DNA of 46,790 nucleotides from Thomasclavelia cocleata (GCF_900102365.1 NZ_FOIN01000020.1:1-46790), one strand, 5' to 3'; positions 17,593-23,645 are shown, numbered from the stretch's first letter. Numbers and translations: made by a program. The notes: generated by a model not told the origin, from the sequence alone.

Positions 17593-18003
17593 ATGAAAAT
17601 GCCAGAAAAAATTGATATAAGCATGTTTGCTCCATGTGGAATGAATTGTGAGGTTTGTTATAAGCATTGTTACAATAAAAAAACTTGTGCTGGGTGCTTA
17701 AACAGTGACAAAGGGAAACCTGAACATTGTCGTAAATGTAAAATAAAGGACTGTATCAAAGCAAAAGCATTATCCTATTGTTTTGAATGTACTGAATATC
17801 CATGTAAATTGATTAAAAATCTTGAAAAAAGCTATAACAAACGATATCAAGTAAGCCTCATAGAAAATAGTCATTTTATTCAAGAACAAGATTTGGATCA
17901 TTTCATGGAACAGCAGAAAATAAAATATACTTGTTCTAAATGTGGTGGAATTATATCTATTCACGATAGAGAATGTAGTGAGTGCCAAGAAAAAATGAAA
18001 TAG
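17593..18003 (+). CDS. DUF3795 cysteine-rich protein
   Basis: 136 residues with 18 cysteines. The N-terminal CGMNCEVCYKHCYNKKTCAGC and CRKCKIKDCIKAKALSYCFEC match the DUF3795 pattern (metal-binding, function unknown). The C-terminus adds a zinc-ribbon-like pair CSKCGG..CSEC near residues 116-132. Cytosolic, probably zinc- or iron-binding. AAAGGAG precedes the ATG. Single gene between the lysS region and a mobile-element junction. Confidence 0.8.
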   Translation: MKMPEKIDISMFAPCGMNCEVCYKHCYNKKTCAGCLNSDKGKPEHCRKCKIKDCIKAKALSYCFECTEYPCKLIKNLEKSYNKRYQVSLIENSHFIQEQDLDHFMEQQKIKYTCSKCGGIISIHDRECSECQEKMK

Positions 18004-18128
18004 CAGAATTCTAGTTTATCTAAATTTAAGAAACTACTATGTTAACTCTAACTGATTAATTATACAAGACTAGATATTTTATTATTTTTAAAAGATAATG
18101 TTGCTGAAAATATTAAGGAGTCTAGTAT

Positions 18129-18173
18129 ATGGATAAAAGTACTAATATAAAAACAAAAACAGTTACAGTGATC
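18129..18173 (+). pseudogene. Start of an unknown gene cut by an IS
   Basis: AAGGAG followed by ATG 18129 opens MDKSTNIKTKTVTVIW, then the IS chimera begins at 18174. The sequence just after the chimera continues open for a short stretch (..LYLKDMWQNVKEIEK-stop, 18959-19015), which might be this gene's end, though the middle is missing. The N-terminus suggests a basic, membrane-entering protein, but no family can be named. Confidence 0.45.
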
Positions 18174-18227
18174 TGGTCCCAGTCAAGTGGACACACAAAA
18201 TAAATAAAGTTGATGACCCAATTGGTA

Positions 18228-18612
18228 TTACTCTGATTGGGTTTTTAAGTTGTTTAGTAATTCATGATACTTTGCTATTCTTGGATTAAATGCAATCGGA
18301 TATTGTTTAGGCTTTACTGTATTCATAGCTTCCATTCTTATTTCCATTGGTGCTTTTGAATTATAACGTTCCTGATAACGCTGGTAATTATAAAAATTTA
18401 TATAATTACCAATTGCCTCTATTAAACTTTCTTTGTCATATATCTCATACATCTTATACATCTCTGTCTTGATTATCCCCCAAAGTCCTTCTGTTGGTCC
18501 ATTATCCAAACAACATGCTACTCTTGACATTGACTGTATCATTCCTGTTCTTTTAGTTGGTTCTGAAATACAGGACTCGTGTATTGATAGCCTCGATCAC
18601 TGTTATACCGAA
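18228..18612 (-). pseudogene. IS3-family transposase OrfB C-terminal fragment (type 1)
   Basis: The minus strand reads YNSDRGYQYTSPVFQNQLKE, then a one-base loss near 18545 shifts the frame into MIQSMSRVACCLDNGPTEGL..FYNYQRYQERYNSKAPMEIR. These are rve-domain motifs of IS3/IS150 OrfB: second D in SDRG, and catalytic E expected in GPTEGLWGIIKTE. The fragment is truncated at the GAATTC junction and frameshifted. Confidence 0.85.
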
Positions 18613-18908
18613 TTCAGTATAATTCTGATCGTGGAGTACACTATACATCACAAAAATATAAAGAATTGACAAAGGGGATGATACGAAGCTATTCAGGAAA
18701 AGGGAATCCATGGGATAATGCATGTATAGAATCATATCATGCAGTAATAAAAAGAGAGTGGCTAAACAGATTTAAGATAATGAACTATAAACATGCATAC
18801 CAGCTGGTGTTTGAATATTTGGAGGGATTCTATAATACAGTAAGAATCCATTCGCATTGTGATTATTTATCACCAAATGAGTATGAGATGAGATATGTGT
18901 TAGAGTAA
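18612..18908 (+). pseudogene. IS3-family transposase OrfB C-terminal fragment (type 2)
   Basis: Open without a start from the junction: IQYNSDRGVHYTSQKYKEL, then MIRSYSGKGNPWDNACIESY..KREWLNRF..YNTVRIHSHCDYLSPNEYEM. The catalytic E is in NACIES. It is the C-terminal part of an IS3/IS150 OrfB of a different subtype from the minus-strand half. The last 14 codons match those at the window start. Confidence 0.85.
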
Positions 18909-18937
18909 ACTAACTAAATTTCTTACATTTAGTTAGT
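18909..18937 (+). terminator. Hairpin after IS transposase fragment
   Basis: Same 11-bp stem as at 45-73 (ACTAACTAAAT / ATTTAGTTAGT). Confidence 0.5.
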
Positions 18938-19085
18938 CCTAATTCTTGACATAGGACCAACCTTTTCTTATATTTGAAAGACATGTGGCAAAATGTAAAA
19001 GAAATTGAAAAATAGAACAATATCCACATCATTTTGTTATATGAATAAGGTTGTTTCAACAACAAAATTGCGTATGCAGGTTAAA

Positions 19086-19129
19086 GAAGCGAGGTCGCTT
19101 CACAGCACATCAACGGGCAATGCCCGTTG
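19086..19129. other. Two GC-rich inverted repeats, oriT-like
   Basis: GAAGCGAGGTCGCTTC (19086-19101) and CAACGGGCAATGCCCGTTG (19111-19129) are near-perfect and perfect inverted repeats, only nine bases apart, and much more GC-rich than the surroundings. Such paired hairpins are typical of relaxase-nicked transfer origins, and RHH proteins of the type encoded at 19727 and 20599 often accompany relaxases. No relaxase is in the window. The rest of 18960-19207 shows no gene. Confidence 0.4.
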
Positions 19130-19294
19130 TTTCAAGGCTTTTTCCAACAAAAAAAGACGTCATGTTGTAACCTAGATGGTTATAACTGGCGTTATACTTT
19201 AAAAAATATGAGTGTTTAAGCCTTAACAAAGGTTGTTATATGTGACTCATTCAAAAAAATTGAGCAAAAATATGTAGAATAATGTAGATTGTAA

Positions 19295-19303
19295 TGCTAT
19301 AAT
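19295..19303 (+). promoter_or_regulatory. Toxin mRNA promoter, copy 1
   Basis: TGCTATAAT is an extended -10 (TGnTATAAT); the -35 is weak. Transcription would start near 19310, giving a leader of about 110 nt with several small hairpins before the toxin RBS. Confidence 0.65.
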
Positions 19304-19422
19304 CAAAGACGGAACAGCCATAACGGTAGGTGGTTATACCTTGGTCGATAGACCAGAGGTCGGAAACTCTGTTTATATAGATATCTCTTTAAGAGAAATT
19401 TGTTTAGACGGAGGTGGTGTAC

Positions 19423-19515
19423 ATGAGCGATTTTGAAATACTTTCATTAGTATTGATAATCCTATCAATTGTTGTAACACTACTCCTTGAGATAATCAAA
19501 GGAAACAAAAAATAA
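19423..19515 (+). CDS. Type I toxin-like hydrophobic peptide, copy 1
   Basis: Thirty residues: MSDFEILSLVLIILSIVV, then TLLLEIIKGNKK. A short polar N-terminus, one membrane helix (about 7-25) and a basic tail match the holin-like toxin group (Hol_Tox / TxpA-BsrG-like) of Gram-positive type I systems. GGAGGTG at 19410-19416 gives strong translation. The leader folds (GGTC/GACC, AGAG/CTCT, TCTCT/AGAGA), which could mask the RBS. Its 3' end overlaps a convergent antisense RNA. Too short for ordinary gene calling but conserved in the second copy with one change. Toxicity is inferred. Confidence 0.75.
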   Translation: MSDFEILSLVLIILSIVVTLLLEIIKGNKK

Positions 19516-19597
19516 CTACCTTTAACTTTGACGAGTGAGGTAGTTATTTCTGCTTCATAAATCCAGGGCATAACCGCTTATCGGTTGTTCCTTTTAC
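19505..19597 (-). ncRNA. Antisense antitoxin RNA, copy 1
   Basis: Predicted transcript of about 93 nt from a consensus minus-strand promoter. It begins with a 5' hairpin (GGAACAACCG..CGGTTATGCC) and ends at the 11-bp stem AATAACTACCT / AGGTAGTTATT (19511-19521 / 19538-19548) followed by six T on the minus strand. That stem lies in the toxin mRNA's 3' region, so the two RNAs are fully complementary there, as in convergent type I loci. RNase III-type degradation or translation block is the usual outcome. Confidence 0.72.
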
Positions 19598-19603
19598 ATT
19601 TAT

Positions 19604-19632
19604 ATTATAGTTTATGTCAAAAACTATGTCAA
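19604..19632 (-). promoter_or_regulatory. Antitoxin RNA promoter, copy 1
   Basis: On the minus strand TTGACA (19632-19627), a 17-bp spacer and TATAAT (19609-19604): a perfect sigma-A consensus, much stronger than the toxin promoter. This is the expected imbalance for a type I antitoxin. Confidence 0.88.
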
Positions 19633-19726
19633 CATACATTTGATTTTATAATTTAAAATATATTAAGATGAAATGACTACTTAATTTAATAAGTAGTTTT
19701 TTGTTTTATAAAGAATGGAGAGTGTT

Positions 19727-20002
19727 ATGGAAAAGATACAGAGAACTACAATATGGTTATCACCAAATATTATGAACAGTCTTGATGATATGAAATCAAA
19801 AGCAAACTGTAAAAGCAGAAGTGAATTTATTGAACAGACAATAAAATTTTATAGTGAATATAATGATTCCATGAATAAAGAACAGTATCTTCCATTATCG
19901 ATATCATCTGCAATGAATGGAATGATTAAAGTAAGTGAAGATAGGATTTCAAAACGTTTATTTAAGAATACTGTTGAATTATCTATGATGACCTCCCAGT
20001 AG
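19727..20002 (+). pseudogene. Ribbon-helix-helix protein, copy 1, truncated by IS3 remnant
   Basis: From ATG 19727 (GGAGAG at 19717; the ATG at 19715 overlaps it) the frame gives MEKIQRTTIWLSPNIMNSLD.. and continues like copy 2 to ..TVELSMM, then enters IS sequence and stops (TSQ). The RHH fold (TTIWLSPNIMNSLDDMKSK, then CKSRSEFIEQTIKFY) is intact; the C-terminal third is lost. CopG/MobC-like RHH proteins bind DNA as dimers and serve as relaxosome or partition factors. The truncated form might still bind DNA and interfere with copy 2. Confidence 0.75.
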
Positions 20003-20081
20003 ACAGCGTAAATAATTAAACACTGATACAGGAGGCTTTTATAATGGAAAGAAAAAATAAATATTCAAAAGAATTAGAACT
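19988..20081 (+). mobile_element. IS3-family left-end remnant
   Basis: About 94 bp: TGACCTCCCAGTAGACAGCG as a left terminal sequence, then AGGAGG and ATG 20044 opening MERKNKYSKELEL, the start of an IS3 OrfA helix-turn-helix. It breaks into cassette copy 2 at 20082. It sits exactly at the boundary between the two cassettes. Confidence 0.7.
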
Positions 20082-20166
20082 ATGAGTGTTTAAGCCTTAA
20101 TGAGGGTTGTTATATGTGACTCATTCAAAAAATGAATAAAAATATGTAGAATAATGTAGACTGTAA

Positions 20167-20175
20167 TGCTATAAT
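20167..20175 (+). promoter_or_regulatory. Toxin mRNA promoter, copy 2
   Basis: TGCTATAAT extended -10, identical to copy 1; start near 20182. Confidence 0.65.
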
Positions 20176-20294
20176 CAAATACGGAACAGCCATAACGGTA
20201 GGTGGTTATGCTTTGGTCGATAGACCAGAGATCGAAAACTCTGTTTATATAGATATCTCTTTAAGAGAAATTTGTTTAAATGGAGGTGGTGCAC

Positions 20295-20387
20295 ATGAGC
20301 GATTTTGAAATATTATCATTAGTATTGATAATTATATCGATTGTTGTAACACTACTCCTTGAAATTATAAAAGGAAACAAAAAATAA
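20295..20387 (+). CDS. Type I toxin-like hydrophobic peptide, copy 2
   Basis: Thirty residues differing from copy 1 by a single Leu-to-Ile change at position 14 (MSDFEILSLVLIIISIVV..). Same RBS (GGAGGTG), same leader hairpins, same convergent antisense arrangement. Most DNA differences inside the peptide are silent (for example TTATCA for CTTTCA), which suggests selection on the peptide. Probably membrane-active; toxicity is inferred from the family pattern. Confidence 0.75.
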   Translation: MSDFEILSLVLIIISIVVTLLLEIIKGNKK

Positions 20388-20469
20388 CTACCTCTTGCCT
20401 GGAAAACTGTGAGGTAGTTATTACTTCATAAAAACCCAAGGCATAACCGCTTATCGGTTGTTCCTTTTC
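20377..20469 (-). ncRNA. Antisense antitoxin RNA, copy 2
   Basis: Same layout as copy 1: consensus promoter, 5' hairpin, and 3' terminator stem AATAACTACCTC / GAGGTAGTTATT (20383-20394 / 20411-20422) with a T-run on the minus strand. The loop (TTGCCTGGAAAACTGT on the plus strand) is unrelated to that of copy 1, so loop-loop contact would be copy-specific. Confidence 0.72.
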
Positions 20470-20475
20470 AATTAC

Positions 20476-20504
20476 ATTATAGTTTATGTCAAAAACTATG
20501 TCAA
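20476..20504 (-). promoter_or_regulatory. Antitoxin RNA promoter, copy 2
   Basis: Minus-strand TTGACA (20504-20499), 17-bp spacer, TATAAT (20481-20476), as in copy 1. Confidence 0.88.
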
Positions 20505-20598
20505 CATACATTTGATTTTATAATTTAAAATATATTAAGATGAAATAACTACTTAATTTAATAAGTGGTTTTTTGTTTTATAAAGAATGGAGAGTGTT

Positions 20599-21003
20599 AT
20601 GGAAAAGATACAGAGAAGTACAATATGGTTATCACCAAATATTATGAACAGTCTTGACGATATGAAATCAAAAGCAAACTGTAAAAGCAGAAGTGAATTT
20701 ATTGAACAGGCAATAAAATTTTATAGTGAATATAATGATTCCATGAATAAAGGACAGTATCTTCCCTTGTCTATTTCATCGGCAATGAATGGAATGATTA
20801 AAGTAAGTGAAGATAGGATTTCAAAACGTTTATTTAAGAATACTGTTGAATTATCTATGATCATGAATGTCTTATCAGCAACAGTAGATATAGATAATGA
20901 TACACTTAAAAAATTAAGAGTAAAATGTATCAGAGAAATTAATGGAATAAATGGAAAACTTGATTTTGAAGAAATTAACAGATACCAAAAAAGTTGGTGC
21001 TAG
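20599..21003 (+). CDS. Ribbon-helix-helix DNA-binding protein, copy 2
   Basis: 134 residues from ATG 20599 (GGAGAG ten bases upstream; the in-frame ATG at 20587 overlaps it). The N-terminal RHH motif STIWLSPNIMNSLDDMKSKA + CKSRSEFIEQAIKFYSEY is followed by a helical C-terminus (MNVLSATVDIDNDTLKKLRV..LDFEEINRYQKSWC). CopG/MobC-like proteins act as relaxosome accessory or plasmid-control factors. The intact copy of the gene cut at 19989. It directly follows the toxin-antitoxin locus in both cassettes. Confidence 0.75.
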   Translation: MEKIQRSTIWLSPNIMNSLDDMKSKANCKSRSEFIEQAIKFYSEYNDSMNKGQYLPLSISSAMNGMIKVSEDRISKRLFKNTVELSMIMNVLSATVDIDNDTLKKLRVKCIREINGINGKLDFEEINRYQKSWC

Positions 21004-21006
21004 AAT

Positions 21007-21084
21007 GACGAAGCTATTGATATAGAACCGGAAGATATTAGTGCAAGCGGTTCAGTGGTGTTTATTTGGAAAATAGAATCATAA
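21007..21084 (+). other. Possible C-terminal remnant of a mobile-element gene
   Basis: An open frame without a start just after the RHH stop reads DEAIDIEPEDISASGSVVFI then WKIES-stop. The composition looks protein-like but it is only 25 codons and I do not recognise it. It may be the tail of a deleted element gene. Confidence 0.25.
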
Positions 21085-21122
21085 AATAAATTTGATTTTT
21101 TATTTTATAATATAACTAGATG

Positions 21123-21161
21123 TTGGATAGGAGAAGAAGACTCATATCCAGCTGTTTTTTT
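21123..21161 (+). terminator. Rho-independent terminator
   Basis: TTGGATAGGAG pairs with CTCATATCCAG (one mismatch, one wobble) and is followed by seven T. It ends the mobile-element remnant ahead of the ars operon. Confidence 0.8.
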
Positions 21162-21196
21162 ATGTTAGAAAGTATGAGATATTAAATATATAAACA

Positions 21197-21233
21197 TTGA
21201 CATTTATCGATATGTTTGATAAGATTATATCGA
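21197..21233 (+). promoter_or_regulatory. ars promoter and ArsR operator
   Basis: TTGACA (21197), 17-bp spacer, TAAGAT (21220). TCGATAT (21207-21213) and ATATCGA (21227-21233) form an inverted repeat bracketing the -10. The decamer TTATCGATAT (21205-21214) recurs at 21585-21594 before the permease, supporting it as the ArsR site. Confidence 0.75.
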
Positions 21234-21257
21234 AGAATATGAATGTGAGGTGGATTC

Positions 21258-21530
21258 GTGGAAAAAGATTATGAGAAAGATGCTAGAATTTTTAAAGCAT
21301 TTTGTGATCCAAATAGACTAAAAATTTTAGACATATTAAAGGTAGGAGAATATTGTGCATGTAAACTTTTAGATATATTAGATGTTAGTCAATCAACATT
21401 GTCACATCATATGAAAATATTAACAGACTCAGGAATTGTTAATGTTAGAAAAGAAGGAAAATGGTCACACTATTCTTTGTCAGAAGATGGGATCCAAATA
21501 GCTATTGATTATCTTAGTCAAATGAAATAA
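21258..21530 (+). CDS. arsR: ArsR-family metalloregulator
   Basis: 90 residues, GTG start behind GAGGTGG. Winged helix: IFKAFCDPNRLKILDILK, then GEYCACKLLDILDVSQSTLS and HHMKILTDSGIVNVRKEGKW. The CAC pair (about residues 34-36) at the start of the recognition-helix unit corresponds to the As(III)-binding CxC of ArsR. It represses the operon until arsenite binds. A hairpin (AGCCACC/GGTGGCT, 21541-21559) and a second operator-like site separate it from the permease. Confidence 0.9.
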   Translation: MEKDYEKDARIFKAFCDPNRLKILDILKVGEYCACKLLDILDVSQSTLSHHMKILTDSGIVNVRKEGKWSHYSLSEDGIQIAIDYLSQMK

Positions 21531-21540
21531 ATAGAAAGAA

Positions 21541-21594
21541 AGCCACCAAAACGGTGGCTAAAATAAAAAAATATAAATCGAAAATTATCGATAT
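21541..21594 (+). promoter_or_regulatory. Hairpin and second ArsR-like site between arsR and permease
   Basis: AGCCACC / GGTGGCT with a 5-nt loop (21541-21559) has no U-tract, so it may be a processing or attenuating hairpin. TTATCGATAT at 21585 repeats the promoter operator. Together they could tune permease expression separately from arsR. Confidence 0.5.
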
Positions 21595-21606
21595 AAGGAG
21601 AGCGGT

Positions 21607-22611
21607 ATGGAACAATTATGGTTATTTATTCAAAATCAAGTTCTAGGAATGAAATGGCTGAATGATTTAATAGGAACAGTTCTTATGTCTTTAGGATTTG
21701 ATATAACAAGTCATATAGGCGGAAGTATTCAGTTTTTTATTTATGATGTATTAAAAATAACTTATTTATTATGTTTATTAATTTTTATTATTTCATATAT
21801 TCAAAGTTATTTTCCACCAGAAAGAAGCAAGAAAATATTAGGAAAATTTCATGGAATAACTGCAAATATTGTTTCGGCTTTGTTGGGGACAGTTACTCCA
21901 TTTTGCTCATGTTCATCAATTCCGTTATTTATTGGATTTACAAGTGCAGGGTTACCATTAGGAGTTACTTTTTCATTTTTAATTTCATCACCTATGGTTG
22001 ATTTAGGAAGTCTTGTATTATTAATGAGTGTTTTTGGAGTTAGGGTTGCTATTGCTTATGTTATTATTGGTTTAGTGATAGCGGTTGTTGGAGGAACAAT
22101 TATTGAAAAATTGCATATGGAAAAACATGTAGAAAGTTTTATTATGAATGCTAGTGCTGTAGATATAAATTCTCCTGCACTTACTTATAAAGAACGTATG
22201 ATTTATGCAAAAGATCAGGTTGTTGAAACACTTAAAAAAGTTTTTCTGTATATATTAATAGGTGTTGGTATAGGTGCAGTCATTCATAATTGGATACCTG
22301 AAATTTGGATAGAGAGTGTTTTGGGAGGAAATAATCCATTAGGAGTTATATTAGCAACGATTGTTGGTATACCAATGTATGCTGATATATTTGGTACAAT
22401 TCCTGTTGCAGAAGCTTTACTTGCAAAAGGAGCTTTACTAGGAACAGTTTTATCATTTATGATGGGAGTTACAACATTAAGTTTACCATCAATGATTATG
22501 TTGAAAAAAGCAATAAAACCACAGTTATTGGGCTTGTTTATAGGAATTTGTACTGTAGGTATAATTTTAGTTGGATATTTATTTAATATCTTTTCATTTT
22601 TATTAATTTAG
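21607..22611 (+). CDS. arsP: ArsP/DUF318-type permease
   Basis: 334 residues with about eight to ten membrane helices. The hallmark TPFCSCSSIPLFIGFTSAGL (about residues 98-117) and, near residue 250, a second IVGIPMYADIFGTIPVAEALL, are those of the PF03773 permease family, which includes the methylarsenite exporter ArsP. The CSC cysteines are the proposed metalloid site. In this operon it most likely exports trivalent (methyl)arsenicals; selectivity for arsenite cannot be read from the sequence. GGAGAG site before the ATG. Confidence 0.85.
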   Translation: MEQLWLFIQNQVLGMKWLNDLIGTVLMSLGFDITSHIGGSIQFFIYDVLKITYLLCLLIFIISYIQSYFPPERSKKILGKFHGITANIVSALLGTVTPFCSCSSIPLFIGFTSAGLPLGVTFSFLISSPMVDLGSLVLLMSVFGVRVAIAYVIIGLVIAVVGGTIIEKLHMEKHVESFIMNASAVDINSPALTYKERMIYAKDQVVETLKKVFLYILIGVGIGAVIHNWIPEIWIESVLGGNNPLGVILATIVGIPMYADIFGTIPVAEALLAKGALLGTVLSFMMGVTTLSLPSMIMLKKAIKPQLLGLFIGICTVGIILVGYLFNIFSFLLI

Positions 22612-22626
22612 ATTGGAGATAAAATA

Positions 22627-22887
22627 ATGGTTAATGTTGTGAACTTTAATATGGTTGTTGAAATAAATCAACTTTTAAAGGAACAGGCAATAGAATATTC
22701 ACTTCATGCTTTAGGTGGATGTACTTGTACAGGTTTAAGATTAAGGAGAGATGGGGAAGAGTATCAAATTAAAAAAATTATTGAAATCATTAATGATTAT
22801 CTTGATCAAAAATGGATGAGGGTCAAACAAGATGAAAAAGATTCATATATATTAAATGTTGAATCAAAATTTGATTTTGAAAAGTAA
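22627..22887 (+). CDS. Small CxC protein of the ars operon, function unknown
   Basis: 86 residues; GGAGAT site. A GGCTCTGLRLRRDG stretch near residues 31-44 carries a CTC pair that could bind a soft metal; the rest is charged and helical (YQIKKIIEIINDYLDQKWMRV). No signal peptide. No family recognised. It lies between permease and thioredoxin-like gene with 14-15 bp gaps, so it is part of the operon and perhaps a metalloid chaperone (inference). Confidence 0.6.
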   Translation: MVNVVNFNMVVEINQLLKEQAIEYSLHALGGCTCTGLRLRRDGEEYQIKKIIEIINDYLDQKWMRVKQDEKDSYILNVESKFDFEK

Positions 22888-22900
22888 AGGAGAAAGCGTT

Positions 22901-23218
22901 ATGAAATTATTTAAAAAGAAGAGTTGTTGTCAATGTTCAGTGGATGAAATAAAACAAGCAGAAGAAATAAAAAATGAACTAGGGATTAAGATTTTAGGAT
23001 CAGAATGTGCAAAATGTAATAAACTAGAGGAGTCTGTAAGACAAGCTATATTAGAAATGAATATAGAATTACCAATAGACCATATAACAGATTTTGCCCA
23101 AATTGCATCTTATGGTATAATGTCAACACCAGCATTGGTCTTAAATGGAGAAGTTGTATCTTTTGGTAAGGTATTATCTGTAGCTGAAGTTAAGCACATA
23201 TTGGAAGTGAAATTATAA
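22901..23218 (+). CDS. Thioredoxin-like redox-active disulfide protein
   Basis: About 105 residues from ATG 22901 behind AAAGGAGAAAG. The core IKILGSECAKCNKLEESVRQ (CxxC at about residues 36-39) and the cis-Pro region GIMSTPALVLNGEVVSFGKV match the small 'redox-active disulfide protein 2' (MTH895/TM0996) group. The N-terminus adds a second Cys cluster (KKSCCQCS, residues 7-12). It commonly accompanies ArsP-type permeases and may reduce or relay thiols for arsenate reductase or bind As(III). Confidence 0.82.
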   Translation: MKLFKKKSCCQCSVDEIKQAEEIKNELGIKILGSECAKCNKLEESVRQAILEMNIELPIDHITDFAQIASYGIMSTPALVLNGEVVSFGKVLSVAEVKHILEVKL

Positions 23219-23224
23219 AAGAAT

Positions 23225-23617
23225 ATGGAAAAGAAATTAAAGGTTGCATTTATATGTGTTCATAATTCATGTCGCAGTCAAATTGCTGAAGCATTAGGTA
23301 AAAAATTAATGAGTAATAAGTATGATTTTTATTCATGTGGTACAGTATTAAAAGATCAAATAAATCAAGATGCAGTGAGAATTATGAAAGAACTTTATCA
23401 AATCGATATGGAAAAAACACAATACAGTAAATTAATTACTGATATTCCAGAAGTTGATGTTGCTATATCAATGGGATGTGATGTAAAATGTCCATATATT
23501 GGTAGAAATTTTGATGAAAGTTGGGATTTGGCTGATCCTACTGGTCGTGATGATGAATTTTTTAAAAATATAATTAAAGAAATTGAAAATCATGTTATAA
23601 ATTTAAATTACAAATAA
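23225..23617 (+). CDS. arsC: Arsenate reductase, LMW-phosphatase type
   Basis: 130 residues. The P-loop CVHNSCRSQIAEAL (CX5R, residues 11-17), the Cys pair in SMGCDVKCPYIG (about 82-87) and the DPTGRDD acid loop (about 101) are those of thioredoxin-coupled ArsC. It reduces arsenate to arsenite; the preceding thioredoxin-like protein and permease complete detoxification. Last gene of the operon. RBS weak (AAAAGAAT), perhaps coupled to the upstream gene six bases away. Confidence 0.9.
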   Translation: MEKKLKVAFICVHNSCRSQIAEALGKKLMSNKYDFYSCGTVLKDQINQDAVRIMKELYQIDMEKTQYSKLITDIPEVDVAISMGCDVKCPYIGRNFDESWDLADPTGRDDEFFKNIIKEIENHVINLNYK

Positions 23618-23645
23618 TAGGTCTTTTTGATCTGTTATTTTTTTG
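23613..23645 (+). terminator. ars operon terminator
   Basis: AATAATAGGTC pairs fully (with wobbles) with GATCTGTTATT and is followed by TTTTTTT; it overlaps the arsC stop codon. Confidence 0.85.

Larger units (their letters stand above)
18174..18959. mobile_element. Chimera of two IS3-family 3' ends joined head to head
   Basis: The ends are TGGTCCCAGTCAA (18174) and TTGACATAGGACCA (to 18959), imperfect inverted repeats. The left half is the right end of one IS3-family element on the minus strand; the right half is the right end of a different one on the plus strand, the same element as at 1-95. They meet at GAATTC (18610-18615), the centre of a 38-bp imperfect palindrome (18594-18631), just before the shared YNSDRG motif. 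Neither half has a left end or orfA, so it cannot transpose itself. Confidence 0.8.
19208..19989 (+). repeat. Toxin-antitoxin/RHH cassette, copy 1
   Basis: 782 bp starting ATGAGTGTTTAAGCC, highly similar to copy 2 (20082-20861) over toxin promoter, toxin peptide, antitoxin promoter and the first three quarters of the RHH gene. Copy 1 ends where an IS3 remnant begins. The cassettes are 874 bp apart start to start. Confidence 0.9.
20082..20861 (+). repeat. Toxin-antitoxin/RHH cassette, copy 2
   Basis: 780 bp matching 19208-19989 with scattered changes. The main divergence is the loop between the arms of the shared terminator (20395-20410 here, 19522-19537 in copy 1). The RHH gene continues intact past the end of the repeat. 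Confidence 0.9.

Noticed and set aside
18433-18735. Small open frames on both strands over the IS chimera
   Set aside because: They cross the junction palindrome in frames unrelated to the transposases.
21771-22001. Overlapping plus-strand frame inside the ars permease gene
   Set aside because: Shadow of the permease; aromatic-rich translation typical of out-of-frame AT-rich membrane genes.
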